A stretch of 64,000 bases of DNA, taken from assembly GCA_012845835.1 (NCBI GenBank), contig JABAKD010000001.1, positions 8,080,832 through 8,144,831 on the forward strand. The letters run 5' to 3'. The stretch comes from Undaria pinnatifida. Lineage: Eukaryota; Sar; Phaeophyceae; Laminariales; Alariaceae. Under the pieces are notes generated by a model. It saw nothing but the letters and a program-made list of their open reading frames with translations. It ran no database searches and was not told the origin of the DNA. Below, piece by piece: positions 11,286 through 20,735 of the stretch. A program made the translations under genes and the position numbers. Numbering within the stretch: the first letter of the stretch is position 1; each line of letters begins with the position of its first letter.

Positions 11286-11440
11286 AGGGTGAAATGCGAA
11301 TCGTCAGTGTTGTTAAAAAACGGTTGGTGTACACGCGCTCAATTACGTTACCTCGTTAGTCATACTTCGCTTGGCATAGGTTGGGAGGCGATCATGCAGA
11401 CGGTATGTACGAAATACCCTACGTAATGGGCTGGTAAGGT

Positions 11441-12175
11441 GGTTTACCGCAATTTTTACATATCTGCCTGTGCTTCCTTTTCAAATGAATATTGTCTCAA
11501 ATGTACGATTTCACGCCCATGATTTTTACCTTGCCGATGTGGGGCTCTGAGGTCGCCAATTCTAAGGCAGAGATACATCTTACAAATACAGCAGGCGAGG
11601 TGGGCATGCGATGTCATATATATGCGATGTCACCACTATTGAACGCGAGGGTGACTTTACTTCGTTAGGCATATGCTACTGCGTTTCGTAGAGGTTGTCT
11701 TACGTGGGCATGCGATGGGTTGGTGGTGTGGTTTACCGCATTTTTAACATATCTGCCTGTGCTCCCTTTTCAAATGATTATTGTCTCAAATGTACGATTT
11801 CACGCCCATGATTTTTAGGTGCCGATGTGGGGCTCTGAGGTCGCCAATTCTAAGACAGAGATACATCTTACAAATACAGCAGGCGAGGTGGGCATGCGAT
11901 GTCATATACATACGATGTCACCACTATTGAACGCGAGGGTGACTCTACTTCGTTAGGCATATGCTACTGCGTTTCGTAGAGGTTGTCTCACGTGGGCATG
12001 CGATGTCACCACTATTGAACGCGAGGGTGACTTTACTTCGTTAGGCATATGCTACTGCGTTTGGTATGGTAGAGGTTGTCAGGCAATCATGTAAACGGAT
12101 GGAGGCACAAAATACCCTGCGTAATAGGTTGGTCGTGTGGTTTACCGCAGTGTTAACATTTTTGTCTGCACTTCT
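11441..12175. repeat. Complex tandem array, ~289-bp unit with partial extra copies
   Basis: GGTTTACCGCAATTTTTACA begins at 11441 and recurs at 11730 and, degenerate, at 12139. Each unit continues with TCTGCCTGTGCT, GTACGATTTCACGCCCATGA and GATGTGGGGCTCTGAGGTCG. It ends with GTCACCACTATTGAACGCG and CTTCGTTAGGCATATGCTAC. The last segment is present one extra time near 12004-12075. Confidence 0.85.
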
Positions 12176-12834
12176 TTTTCACATTATTATTATATAGTGT
12201 ACGATTACACGTCCTGTTTTCTCCCCACTGTCGTCGAAGATGTTGTGGTCCTGTAGATGTCGCGTCCATGTCTGGTGCTCTTGTTAATGGTGCTCATGAA
12301 AACATGCCCTAACGCGTAGTAGATTATCGCTGAGTGGTGTTCCTTTCCTTTACATCAAGCCAGGTAGTATTGCCAACGCAACCGCTTGCTTGAAAAATGA
12401 CGAAGAAATTCCTCACACACCTGACACAGAGAAGACGCGGCCGGAAGATTGTTCAGTATACCGATGGTCAGGAGCAGGTTATCGAGCAGCGCACTTGATT
12501 TTTACTACCGCTCCTCACTCCACCGAAGACACTACGGGCATGCGTTGGACCCAGTTCGCTGATGCCCAAAACCAATTTCAAAGGAGGTGATGTGGTGGGC
12601 GAACGCTATAATGATTTGCGCTGCTGCGATTACCCCGTCTCTCGTTCTGTTTGTTCTTGCGTTCTTGATGAACCTGTCATTTGGCAACGAGCAGTTGTGA
12701 CGCATTTCAGGTTTGTGTAAAGACTTTATGTAGACTATGTGATGTTTCTGACTCGTAGGGACCTCAATTTGGAACCCAGGGTATATGGGTTCCATCTTTT
12801 GACTGGGTTTCGTATGCGGACGTGTATATGGTTT
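12176..12834. other. No gene recognised
   Basis: Open frames at 12390-12590 (plus) and 12532-12795 (minus) overlap and show no motif. No repeat partner was noticed. Confidence 0.3.
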
Positions 12835-13228
12835 CAGCGTGTCGTGTGTCCGCGTGGTTTTTGCTACACGTGTATATTTTAATTGGTATTCTAGACTTCG
12901 TTATCGTATTGTTTCAAAGTGGTGCTTTCCGCGTGGTTATTGCTACGCGCATATGTTTTGGTTGATGTTCTAGACTTCGTTATCGTGTTGTTTCGGAGTG
13001 GTGTTTTCGAATACATATTATTTTGTAACCGCGTGGTTTTTGCTACACGTGTACGTTTTGGTTGATGTTCTAGACTTCGTTATCGTATTGTATCAGAGTG
13101 GCGTTTTCGAATACATATTATTTGGTGTCCTCATGGTTGTTGCTACACGTGTATGTTTTGGTTCACGTTCTAGACTCCGTTATTGTGTTGTTTCAGAGTG
13201 GTGTTTTCAAATATATATTGGTTTACAG
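12835..13228. repeat. 100-bp tandem array, about 3.5 units
   Basis: TAGACTTCGTTATCG starts at 12892, 12971, 13071 and 13171, giving spacings of 79, 100 and 100. Each unit holds GTGGTGTTTTCGAATACATA and GTTTTTGCTACACGTGTA. The hydrophobic peptides encoded across it shift frame from unit to unit, so they are not evidence for a gene. Confidence 0.88.
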
Positions 13229-14364
13229 TGGTTCGGGGGGGGGGGGGGGGAGGCTGTTGTGTGTATCTGCAAAACATATTTATGTACGCCGAGAAAACTG
13301 CTTCGGGGGCTAAAAACGAAGTTGCGAGGGACGTTTGGTAATTTCAACGTTCCCCCTCGCGGCTTTTGTCAAGTATGGTTAAATGCATATTTATCACTGA
13401 AGATAAACATGCAATAACCGGCCTTGACAACTATGGGTTGTAGCGGTATCATAATACACTTATAATACCGTTACTCTTCATAGTTTGACTTATGTGTGTA
13501 TTAATTATTTTGCTACACGGTGTGGGTTGAATCGAAATACGGAGTGAGGTTAGGGTTTAAGAAAAGCGGGGGGGGGGGGAAGGGGGCGGATTTTACAAGA
13601 AAGCGTTTGTATATATAGGTAGTCTGCTTATTGAGTACATTGATGTGGACGAAGTCGTAGGTGTTTCATCACTGCGACCGGTGGATCCCGTCATGCTGGC
13701 GGGTGACATGTGATGAGCTGTGGGAGGTATATATGAAATGCAGTTTGGCCCAGCATCCATTCCTGCTTGTTTACAGATACTGCTGGTGTACAGTACTGTT
13801 TTTGTTACCAGGTATACAATGAGTACCTGGTAACTGCTACTACTGCTGTGCTGCTGCTGCTGTGCTGCCGCCTGTAGCAGCGTAGTTCCTTGTAGGCTAC
13901 AACACCGGTAGCAAATACGAAGCACGAGTTACGAATTACAGATTGCCTTGTCCCTGCTCCACCATCGATCTGCTGCTTGCTGTCGTCTCGCCCTCTCTAG
14001 ATGCCAGGAGACATGTCAAAATCAAGGGAAAACGCTTGCTGTCAAAAGCTTCAAGGCCGTGAGTGTTCCACACTAAAACCTAGTAGTAGTGGTGTGGCGT
14101 CGGTCACGGGACTGCAGAGGGCAAGGAAATTGTCGAGAAACAACACATGACGATAGACCCAGGGTACGGTACTGCTCGTCTGAGTGAATCTCTGTACCGC
14201 ATTGAAAAAATGCTTTACCCAGGTTTGTTTACAGCGGCGTATTAATCGTTAACCAGTCCATAGCGGTTTTACATCACAAACGAGAACTCGCACGAAAGCA
14301 TACGACCGCAAAAAAATAGGGGGGTCACATGCGCGAGTGACTCCGAGCCACTGCAAAAAAAGGA
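13229..14364. other. No gene recognised; CTG/CAG-rich patch and two TACCAGGTA motifs
   Basis: A G tract lies at about 13237-13251. TACCAGGTA (13806-13814) and its reverse complement (13824-13832) stand 9 bases apart. A TGCTGCTGCTGTGCTGC stretch follows at about 13848. A segment of a repeat family (TTCCACACTAAAACCTAGTA) lies near 14067 on the minus strand. The TCACATGCGCGAGTGACTCC palindrome relative is at about 14325. Confidence 0.4.
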
Positions 14365-14867
14365 TGTGAAAGCGTCGTGGTGCCGGAAGGTGAGAAGGAA
14401 GGGACGCAGGGGTATCAGCTTCGCTTGGAGGCAGCATCGGTTCTTCTTTATAGATTTATTATTACTGGCATTGAGCCATGAAAAGCTCGAGGAGACAGGA
14501 AAGGAGGAGGAGGAGGAGGAGGAGGAGTGAGAGCACGGGGGTGTCGTGAAGCTCACAGAGTTCGCTTCACCCCAGCATTACTGCTGAGCTCTCTTCTGGA
14601 CCTTTACCTATGGAACGTACAAAGAACGTTCTACTGGATGTTCTATGTTCTCATGAGCGCTTAACGCGCTTACTTCTATCTATCTTGTCCAGAGGAAGAA
14701 CGTTCCATTACCGAGAACGCTCTTGTGGTATAAGCTAGCTAGGTTCTACGGGTTGTCCGCTCCATTCAGAATATTCCGTTTAAGAGAATCTTCTTGTGGC
14801 CAACAGACCATAACTCTGCGGGCTATCTTACCGAATCTATGGCCAGCTATACTGACACTCTATTATA
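14365..14867 (-). repeat. 3' LTR of the minus-strand TRIM
   Basis: About 90 percent alike by eye to 15387-15874 across GTGGTGCCGGAAGGTGA, GGGACGCAGGGGTATCAGCT, ATAGATTTATTATTACTGGC and GAACGCTCTTGTGGTATAAG. A GGA-triplet run (about 14503-14527) is longer here than in the partner. Its minus-strand start reads TATAATAG instead of TGTAATAG. Confidence 0.8.
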
Positions 14868-15386
14868 TTAGCCCACCCTGAATAATCGTATGTGCAGATC
14901 ACCTTGCAATCAAAGGATGTCAACAAAACATCCAGAATTGTGAAGGGGATCGAAGATGCGGCTATTCGAAACAAACGAAAATGAGGCTATATATTCCCCC
15001 ACACCTCGTAATAATGAGGCTTAAACGCCTCATTGCAAGATATAACATAGCCGGTGCTATACCTACCTACGAGGGGGGAAAGTACGAGAGAGGGAAGAGA
15101 CGACTGCCTACAGCACTCAACTGCTTGTGCTCGAGTCTATACAATATGACCTATCTGTGCTGTCAGGCGCAGCTCGTACGTGGTTGGCACGCAGAGGTTC
15201 GATATAAAAAGGGAGGCAACAAAAAAGAGCAAATTAACACAAAACAAAACAAAAAATGACCCCTATGTATCCTGTCTCTCGCCATATATGTGGTGGCTCA
15301 CATTACAGGATAACAAGAAACCGAGAAGAGGCGGGGCTGCCGTTCCAAGCTTGAAGCTCATACGTCGTCGATTCGTCGACGCCATT

Positions 15387-15874
15387 TGTGAAAGAATCGT
15401 GGTGCCGGAAGGTGATAGGGAAGGGACGCAGGGGTATCAGCTTCGCCCGGAGGCAGCATCGGTTCTCCTTTATAGATTTATTATTACTGGCGTTGAGTCA
15501 TGAGAGGCTCGAGGAGACAGGAAAGGAGAAGGAGGAGGAGGAGTGAGAGCACGGGGGTGGCGTGAAGCTCACAGAGTTCGCTTCACCCCAGCATTGCTGC
15601 TGTGCTGTCTTCTGGACCTTTACCTATGGAACGTATAAGGAACGCTCTGCTGGTTGTTCTATGTTCCCATGAGCGCTTAACGCGCTTACTTCTATCTATC
15701 TTGTCCAGAGGAAGAACGTTCCATTACCGAGAACGCTCTTGTGGTATAAGCTAGCTAGATTCTACGGGTTGTCCGCTCCATTCAGAATATTGGAATCGTC
15801 TTGTAGCCAACAGACCATAACTTTGCGGGCTATCTTACCGAATCTATGGCCAGCTATACTGACACTCTATTACA
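15387..15874 (-). repeat. 5' LTR of the minus-strand TRIM
   Basis: The left border TGTGAAAG and right border ATTACA correspond to a TG...CA LTR read on the minus strand. The candidate primer site lies just outside at 15370-15384. Confidence 0.8.
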
Positions 15875-16764
15875 AGGACCCAAAAATGAACCCCCTGCTG
15901 TAGCCATGCATGGTCGATAGAAGTGTCGGCCTCATCACAAGCAACCCGAATTCCTGAGAGGCAGGGCATCTTAGATGGAGTACAGTCAGTCACAGTAGTG
16001 AGTCGTGGTCCCTCATTTTTTAGTACAGCGCCTTTCCAGACAACACGATTTCAAATACCCGCACTAAAGTGGAACCCCGCACTGTAGAACGGAAAAAATT
16101 GAATACTCTCTCTAAGACGAAGTCGTTACAGGCGAATTTCACCGTGCTAAAGTAGGGGCCCGCATTATAAAAGGAACGGTACCGTGTGACTACAACGCGG
16201 GACCACGACTAGAGTACAGTTTGTTGGTTGTTGTTGTTGTTGTTTTATCCGACGTTCTACGCAAGAATTGCACGGCAAATGCACGCTGCATGATACTACG
16301 TTCTTGTACGGCGCACTCGCATCTTAGAGTCTAGAGAATCACGCTTAGGTTGTCGCTTGTTTAGTCGACGCCGTGTCTGGGTCCCAAATTGACGTCTGTC
16401 AAGGAAAAGGGTGTATAAGGCAACAACAACAACAATAACAACAACGACACCACCACCACCAACAACAACAACAGCAACAACAGCAACAACAACAACAGTA
16501 TAGCCTGTGTCGTGATAAATGCTCAGTATATCGACTACAACAACAGTACAGCAGTATACCTAGTTAATATGCACAGTATCTAGCATAGTTCTAGGGTACT
16601 GCCAAAAATATAACGGCAGAGAAGCATCGTAGTCATCGCTATGCGATCGGTCTGCCTAAGCAATAGCAGTACGTACGAGCATTACCAGCGGTATTCCAAC
16701 CGAGTATATCGAACATCATAGTTAGTACGAGTATAAATAGTGTTTCGTATGATGAGACAAAATA
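15875..16764. other. No gene; (GTT)n and (AAC)n runs in inverted orientation
   Basis: A GTT run lies at 16220-16246 and an AAC/CAG-interrupted run at 16419-16499. They could pair as a hairpin with a loop of about 170 bases. No other structure was recognised. Confidence 0.45.
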
Positions 16765-16955
16765 TATTTGCTGCAACCCAGTCTCAGTCAGTGTGCAACC
16801 GTCACTTTTTTTCTGCTTTCTGCTTTCTACCAAACGGCAACATTCCACCATTAACTTCACTACTACAGCAAGAAAAAAAAAGTTTGTTTCCACGATTGCC
16901 GAGCAGCATACGCCGCGAGATCTCGAGAGCCAAGAGCTGTCCAACTTCCAGTTCT
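16765..16955 (+). repeat. Dispersed (LTR-like) repeat, plus copy of the 22.77-22.97 kb sequence
   Basis: From TTTGCTGCAACC through TTTCTGCTTTCTGCTTTCTA to GATTGCCGAGCAGCATACG and GCGAGATCTCGAGAGCC, the text matches the minus strand of 22965-22775. The two copies are inverted and about 6 kb apart. Confidence 0.65.
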
Positions 16956-17424
16956 TTTGCATGCAGTCTGCAGTCTGCTGCTGCTGTGCTGCTATAATGC
17001 TGTGACTCTCACGGACACAACAAAAGTTACCCCTTTGTATTTGAGCACTACCACTCCCCCTGTCAAGATTCGAAAAAATGTTCGAGCATGCCACCCAAAA
17101 TCCAAGATCGTGCCAACTTCTCGCTTGTCTCTCTCAGCCTCCGAACGCGTTCACGGCGAGGTAATAGCAGGGGGAACGAAGGGCGAGGGGCGTTGAAGCC
17201 GATTCTCGAAGAGAGCGCTCGAAGAAATGAAAAAACCCTCGAGATATTGAAGTGTCGAGATTCCGATACTGAGGACGACACGGTAAAAAACTTATTTCCG
17301 ACGCATGGCCTAGGATTTGTCATACATTATGTTATATATATGCATATCCAAAATCGTACGTATGTATCCAGAACATTTTTTAACTATCATTTTTTTACAG
17401 CAGCAGCGCATGTATCTATCCATA
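16956..17424. other. No gene recognised
   Basis: GCATGCAGTCTGCAGTCTGC at 16960 recurs on the minus strand near 18660-18680 in related LTR-type sequence. The plus frame at 17088-17468 is open but has no motif and runs into the LTR at 17425. Confidence 0.35.
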
Positions 17425-17693
17425 TGTTGAGATACGGCCTCGAAAGGCCTGTAATTATCCGAATATGAGATCATTTGGATGAGATTTGTATGATACGGTT
17501 GGCGTTTTATCTTCGGGAAAGTTGGGAAATAGATCGGAGGCACGTGCTTCCGATCTCAGAAGTCATCCGGGGCTCTGGTGGAGTCGAATAAAGCTACGTT
17601 TCTACGAAGGCAACAAAGTGAGTACTCTCCGGGGACCTGCTCAATTGGCAGCACATGCAGGGGGCACTCTGTGTCCCCACCTATAACCTTACA
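17425..17693 (+). repeat. 5' LTR of the plus-strand TRIM
   Basis: Shares GGCCTCGAAAGGCCTGTAA, ATCCGAATATGAGATCATTT and GGGGGCACTCTGTGTCCCCA with the copies at 18334, 20131 (minus) and 22233. Confidence 0.85.
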
Positions 17694-18333
17694 AATGGAG
17701 TCGTCGGCAGGACGGACGTCCGACCTTGTATATGCAGTCGGCGTGTCACCAGGAGAAGGCGTGAGCCGTAAGAGAGGAGTTTCCATTCTCGTATAGGCTC
17801 TGCGTGGTCGCGGTCGGACGGTAATGGGACCGTGCGGACCGGCAAGTCGACAAGATTAGCTACCTTGTCTCCCTTCTCCAAAAGGCATAACGGAAAAGAG
17901 CCTCCTCTATTGCCACTTCCCCGAGCCCCGCTCTAGAAGACGCCCACAGGGTCTACGGAACCTGCTTCGTCTTTTAACACGCTAACCCACGTGCTTCAGG
18001 CTACGTCTGCCCCAGTGGCACAGGAAGAAGATCCGACACTGCAAAAATGGCAAAAACCGACGGTGCCAACCCGTCGGTAGCCTCGTTGGACATTTGTGGG
18101 TCTGCAATAATGTTCCCTTCTGGGAACACCAGTCCTCGGCTCTTTGGGCCTGTAGTGTCCCCTTGCGGGAGCAGCAGGCCTCGGGAGCAACCTCCGTCCA
18201 TAGCCAGTCCGTTAGAGGTGTGGGAGTGGGTTTTGAGCAGCCGCATCTTCGACTCATGGTCTAGGTCTCGTAGAACCGGAGCTTCCCCGAATCTCCCATA
18301 TTTCTGCATATGCGACTCATCAGGGTGGGCTAG

Positions 18334-18603
18334 TGTTAACATACGGCCTCGAAAGGCCTGTAAATATCCGAATATGAGATCATTTGGATAGGTTTCGTAT
18401 GATAAGGTTGGCGTTTTATATTGGGGAAAAAGTAGGAAATAGATCCGAGGCACGTGCCTCCGATCTCAAAAGTCATCCGGGGCTCTGGTGGAATCGAATA
18501 AAGCTACGTCTCTACGAAGGCAAACAAAGTGAGTACTCTACGAGGACCTGCTCAACTGGCAGACCTGCAGGGGGCACTCTGTGTCCCCACCTACAACCTT
18601 ACA
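18334..18603 (+). repeat. 3' LTR of the plus-strand TRIM
   Basis: Full-length partner of 17425-17693. The LTR contains the perfect inverted pair GGCCT...AGGCC near its start and GGGGGCAC...GTGTCCCC near its end. Confidence 0.85.
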
Positions 18604-18619
18604 CATATCTTATCTTCCT

Positions 18620-18950
18620 ATTACCGCTGTTGTCGTGTCACAGCAGTATATAGCAGCAGCAGCAGACCGCAGACTGCATGCAGAAGAACAGTGCTAAGGT
18701 ATTATTAATGGGGTATTAGTACGTTTCACCACTTGCAAAAGGTTAACCAATAATAGCCTACCGAAACTAAGCTTTATATATAACACGTACTCTTCCCCCC
18801 TGAAACGCCGGGATACCAGGTCGGCCCGATATCGGGCGGACCTGTCAATATCCAAGCGGTTTCATTTCCTGGGGATACCGGGGAGAGAGGGTGTTTTTCA
18901 AGTTCGACACGGGGAAAATCCGAAAAAGTTTATTATTATAAAACATAAAA
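18620..18950. repeat. LTR-type repeat (GGGGTATTAGT...CCACTTGCAAAAGG family), copy 1
   Basis: GGTATTATTAATGGGGTATT, CCACTTGCAAAAGGTTAACC, a CTTCCCCCCTGAAACG block and ATTTCCTGGGGATACCGGGG recur at 19843-20075. The first part also recurs at 22538-22640 and 22683-22760. GGTCGGCCCGATATCGGGC forms a small palindrome. Confidence 0.7.
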
Positions 18951-18954
18951 AAAT

Positions 18955-19835
18955 ATACTCCAGCTGTGAGATCGAAGATTTTGTCGGAACTCATCTTTGC
19001 AAGCTGTGTGTAATACTCCGATCGCGCGTATTACGGGTTGTGTGTCCTCATTAAGGATATAGGTCGGCGACTCCCCTTGCAACTACAGTGTAGCTATCAG
19101 GGTCAACAGGATGATGTTAGTCAGTCTGTGCGCGGAAACTATAAAACCCGTTTCTGAGGGAGACAAAATCTGACAGTTGTGGAGGGAAATGCATCCGTTT
19201 ATCAAGTGAATCCTGTAAGTCGAATAACTGTTGAGGGGATGGCGGAGTTTTGAAGGACGTGGGGGCCTGGTTTTGATCAAAAGGGAGCGGGGGAAGGGGG
19301 GGGGGGGCAGGGGGGGGGGGGGGGGGCAGGGGGGGGCGGGAGGGGGAGGGAGGGGGGATAGGGGGGGGGGGGGGACGGGCGGGGCAGCTCAATTTGTGAG
19401 TGGAAACTATAAATCCTTCAAGGGGATAAATCTGACGGTTTTGGAAAGAATGCACCAGTTTATCATGGGGGGGGGGGCGGGGCGGGCGGGGCAGCTCAAT
19501 CTGTGCGTGGAAACTATACATTCTTTTAAGGAGATCGGTTTCGGAAAGAATGCACCAGCTTATCATGTATATCCTGTAAGTCGTACAACCAGTGAGTAGA
19601 GGGCGGAGTGTTCGAGGGGGTGGGGGTGGGTGAGAGGGGGGGAAGGTGGGAGGGGCGGGGGGGGGAGGCTTCAGGTCGCATAGATTTAGGGGTTTGCTAT
19701 ACGTGTGGTGCTAGGTCTAGGCGATGGTGTGGGGGAAGGAGGGGGCGTTGGGGACGGGGGTGTGTGTGGGAATTGCAGCAGCGGCATGGATGGCTCTAGA
19801 AAGATAATGAGGTGATATCCAGTGCGTGGAAGTGT
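18955..19835 (+). repeat. G-tract repeat family, well-preserved plus copy
   Basis: The head palindrome lies at 18960-19006, then the CGATCGCGCGTATTACGGG, GGTCGGCGACTCCCCTTGC and GGAAACTATAAAACCCG blocks. Two GGGGATAAATCTGACGG-type sub-modules sit between poly-G runs. The copy closes with GGTGCTAGGTCTAGGCGATG (19708). It is nearly identical to 9300-9650 at its left side. Confidence 0.88.
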
Positions 19836-19842
19836 TTATGTT

Positions 19843-20075
19843 AAGGTTATTAGTGGGGTATTAGTCCGTTTGACCACTTGCAAAAGGTTAACCAATAGCT
19901 TACCCAAACTAGGCTTTATAATACTCTTCCCCCCTGAAACGGCGGGATAGCAGGTCGGCCGGATATACCGGCGGACCTGTCAATTATCCAAGTCGTTTCA
20001 TTTCCTGGGTATACCGGGGAAAGTATTTTTTCAAGTTTGACATGGGAAAGTCTGAAAAAAGAAATTTGTAAGTGG
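19843..20075. repeat. LTR-type repeat (GGGGTATTAGT family), copy 2
   Basis: Begins TGTTAAGGTTATTAGTGGG and follows copy 1 through GCAGGTCGGCCGGATATACC, ATTTCCTGGGTATACCGGGG and TTTTTCAAGTTTGACA. The TG start agrees with an LTR border. Confidence 0.7.
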
Positions 20076-20130
20076 ATGTGGGGTTTGAACGCACGACCCA
20101 AAAACCCGAGGTCCTGCCGACGACGCCACA
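20072..20130 (-). other. Primer-site segment joined to a tRNA-like 3' half
   Basis: Reading the minus strand outward from the LTR at 20131, TGTGGCGTCGTCGGCAGGAC matches the primer-site region of the 17.4 kb element. The text then becomes tRNA-like: TTTTTGGGTCGTGCG, TTCAAAC (T loop) and CCCACATCCAC. The T stem has one mismatch and no 5' acceptor strand is present, so it is not a functional tRNA gene. Confidence 0.5.
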
Positions 20131-20398
20131 TGTAAGGTTACAGGTGGGGACACAGAGTGCCCCCTGCAGGTCTGCCATTTGAGTAGGTCCTCGGAGAATA
20201 CTCATTTTCGTTTCCTTCGTAGAGACGTTGCTTATTCGATTCCGCTAGAGCCCCGGATAGCTTCTGAGATCGAAGGCACGTGCCTCCGATCTATTTCATG
20301 ACTTCCCCGAATATAAAACGCCAACCTTATCATACGAAACCCATCCAAATGATCTCAAATTCGGATATTTACAGGCCTTTCGACGCCGTATCTTAACA
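20131..20398 (-). repeat. LTR of the 17.4 kb family, minus strand, unpaired
   Basis: The full 268-bp LTR in inverse orientation runs from TGTAAGG (left) to CTTAACA (right). It is followed on the minus strand by the primer-site text, so it was a 5' LTR. No partner minus-strand LTR lies downstream within the window, so the rest of that element is lost or displaced. Confidence 0.8.
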
Positions 20399-20435
20399 TT
20401 CATTACTCTGGCGGATTTCGATATTAGGTGGTTAT

Positions 20436-20500
20436 TGTTGTGGATGGTGGGATTTGAACCCACGACCCAAAAACCTGTCGCTGCGTCGCTGTTTCCCCCG
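20436..20500 (-). other. tRNA-like 3' half (T arm with B box)
   Basis: The minus strand reads CAGGTTTTTGGGTCGTGGG, TTCAAAT, CCCACCATCCAC. GTGGG-TTCAAAT-CCCAC is a perfect five-pair T arm and contains a good B box. No matching 5' acceptor or clean anticodon arm is found upstream. The same TTTTTGGGTCGTG context occurs at 20072-20130. A tRNA relic or a SINE promoter head are both possible. Confidence 0.5.
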
Positions 20501-20735
20501 GTTTCGTTGTGCCAACTCTTCCTCCGGGGTTCGGCCGAAAGACGGGGTCGGGGTTCTCGTCGTGGGCTATCAGGAGGTAGCACGCCAAAAATTCGGGCGG
20601 CAGGACCGATGGCTGGCCGGTAGAAACGCAACGCATCATGGCGTGGCACGTCGGCTCAGCGTGCTGCTCTCGCTTCCAATCGTCATGTGAATAACGCCCA
20701 ACGGAATCAGCGAACCGCAATTCAGCAGCGTTGCC

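Larger units (their letters stand above)
14365..15874 (-). mobile_element. Short non-autonomous LTR retrotransposon (TRIM-like), minus strand
   Basis: Two direct repeats of about 490-503 bp flank 519 bp without coding content. On the minus strand the 5' LTR (15387-15874) begins TGTAATAGAG and ends TTCACA. After two bases comes TGGCGTCGACGAATCG, placed as a primer binding site. Before the 3' LTR (14365-14867) stands the TTCAGGGTGGGC tract. The four bases outside each end are identical (AGGA at 14361-14364 and 15875-15878), a target-site duplication. Total length of 1510 bp and no open gag or pol make it dependent on enzymes from elsewhere. The LTR copies differ at scattered positions and by small indels, so the insertion is not recent. 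Confidence 0.8.
17425..18603 (+). mobile_element. Short non-autonomous LTR retrotransposon (TRIM-like), plus strand
   Basis: Two direct LTRs of 269 and 270 bp (17425-17693, 18334-18603) begin TGTTGAGATACGGCC or TGTTAACATACGGCC and end CCTTACA. After two bases, TGGAGTCGTCGGCAGGAC (17696-17713) stands where the primer binding site belongs. CAGGGTGGGCTAG (18321-18333) directly precedes the 3' LTR. The flanking four bases match (CATA at 17421-17424 and 18604-18607). The 640-bp interior has an open plus frame starting MAKTDGANPSVAS (18047), which recalls MAKTEAKT in the larger relative at 21.2 kb. It is too short for an autonomous element. Confidence 0.85.

Noticed and set aside
11073-13228. A CRISPR-like array
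   Set aside because: Units of 100-289 bp are contiguous, with no short repeats separated by unique spacers, and the genome is eukaryotic.
12998-13417. Membrane-protein-like plus frame with repeated hydrophobic segments
   Set aside because: The 100-bp unit is not a multiple of three, so the peptide changes frame from unit to unit; T-rich repeats give hydrophobic residues by composition.
3139-14880. A single 11.7-kb hAT-type transposon, because CAGGGTGGGC occurs at 3139 and inverted at 14880
   Set aside because: The flanks outside the motif are also alike, and in other copies the motif sits directly before LTR starts; it is an LTR-element 3' cassette.
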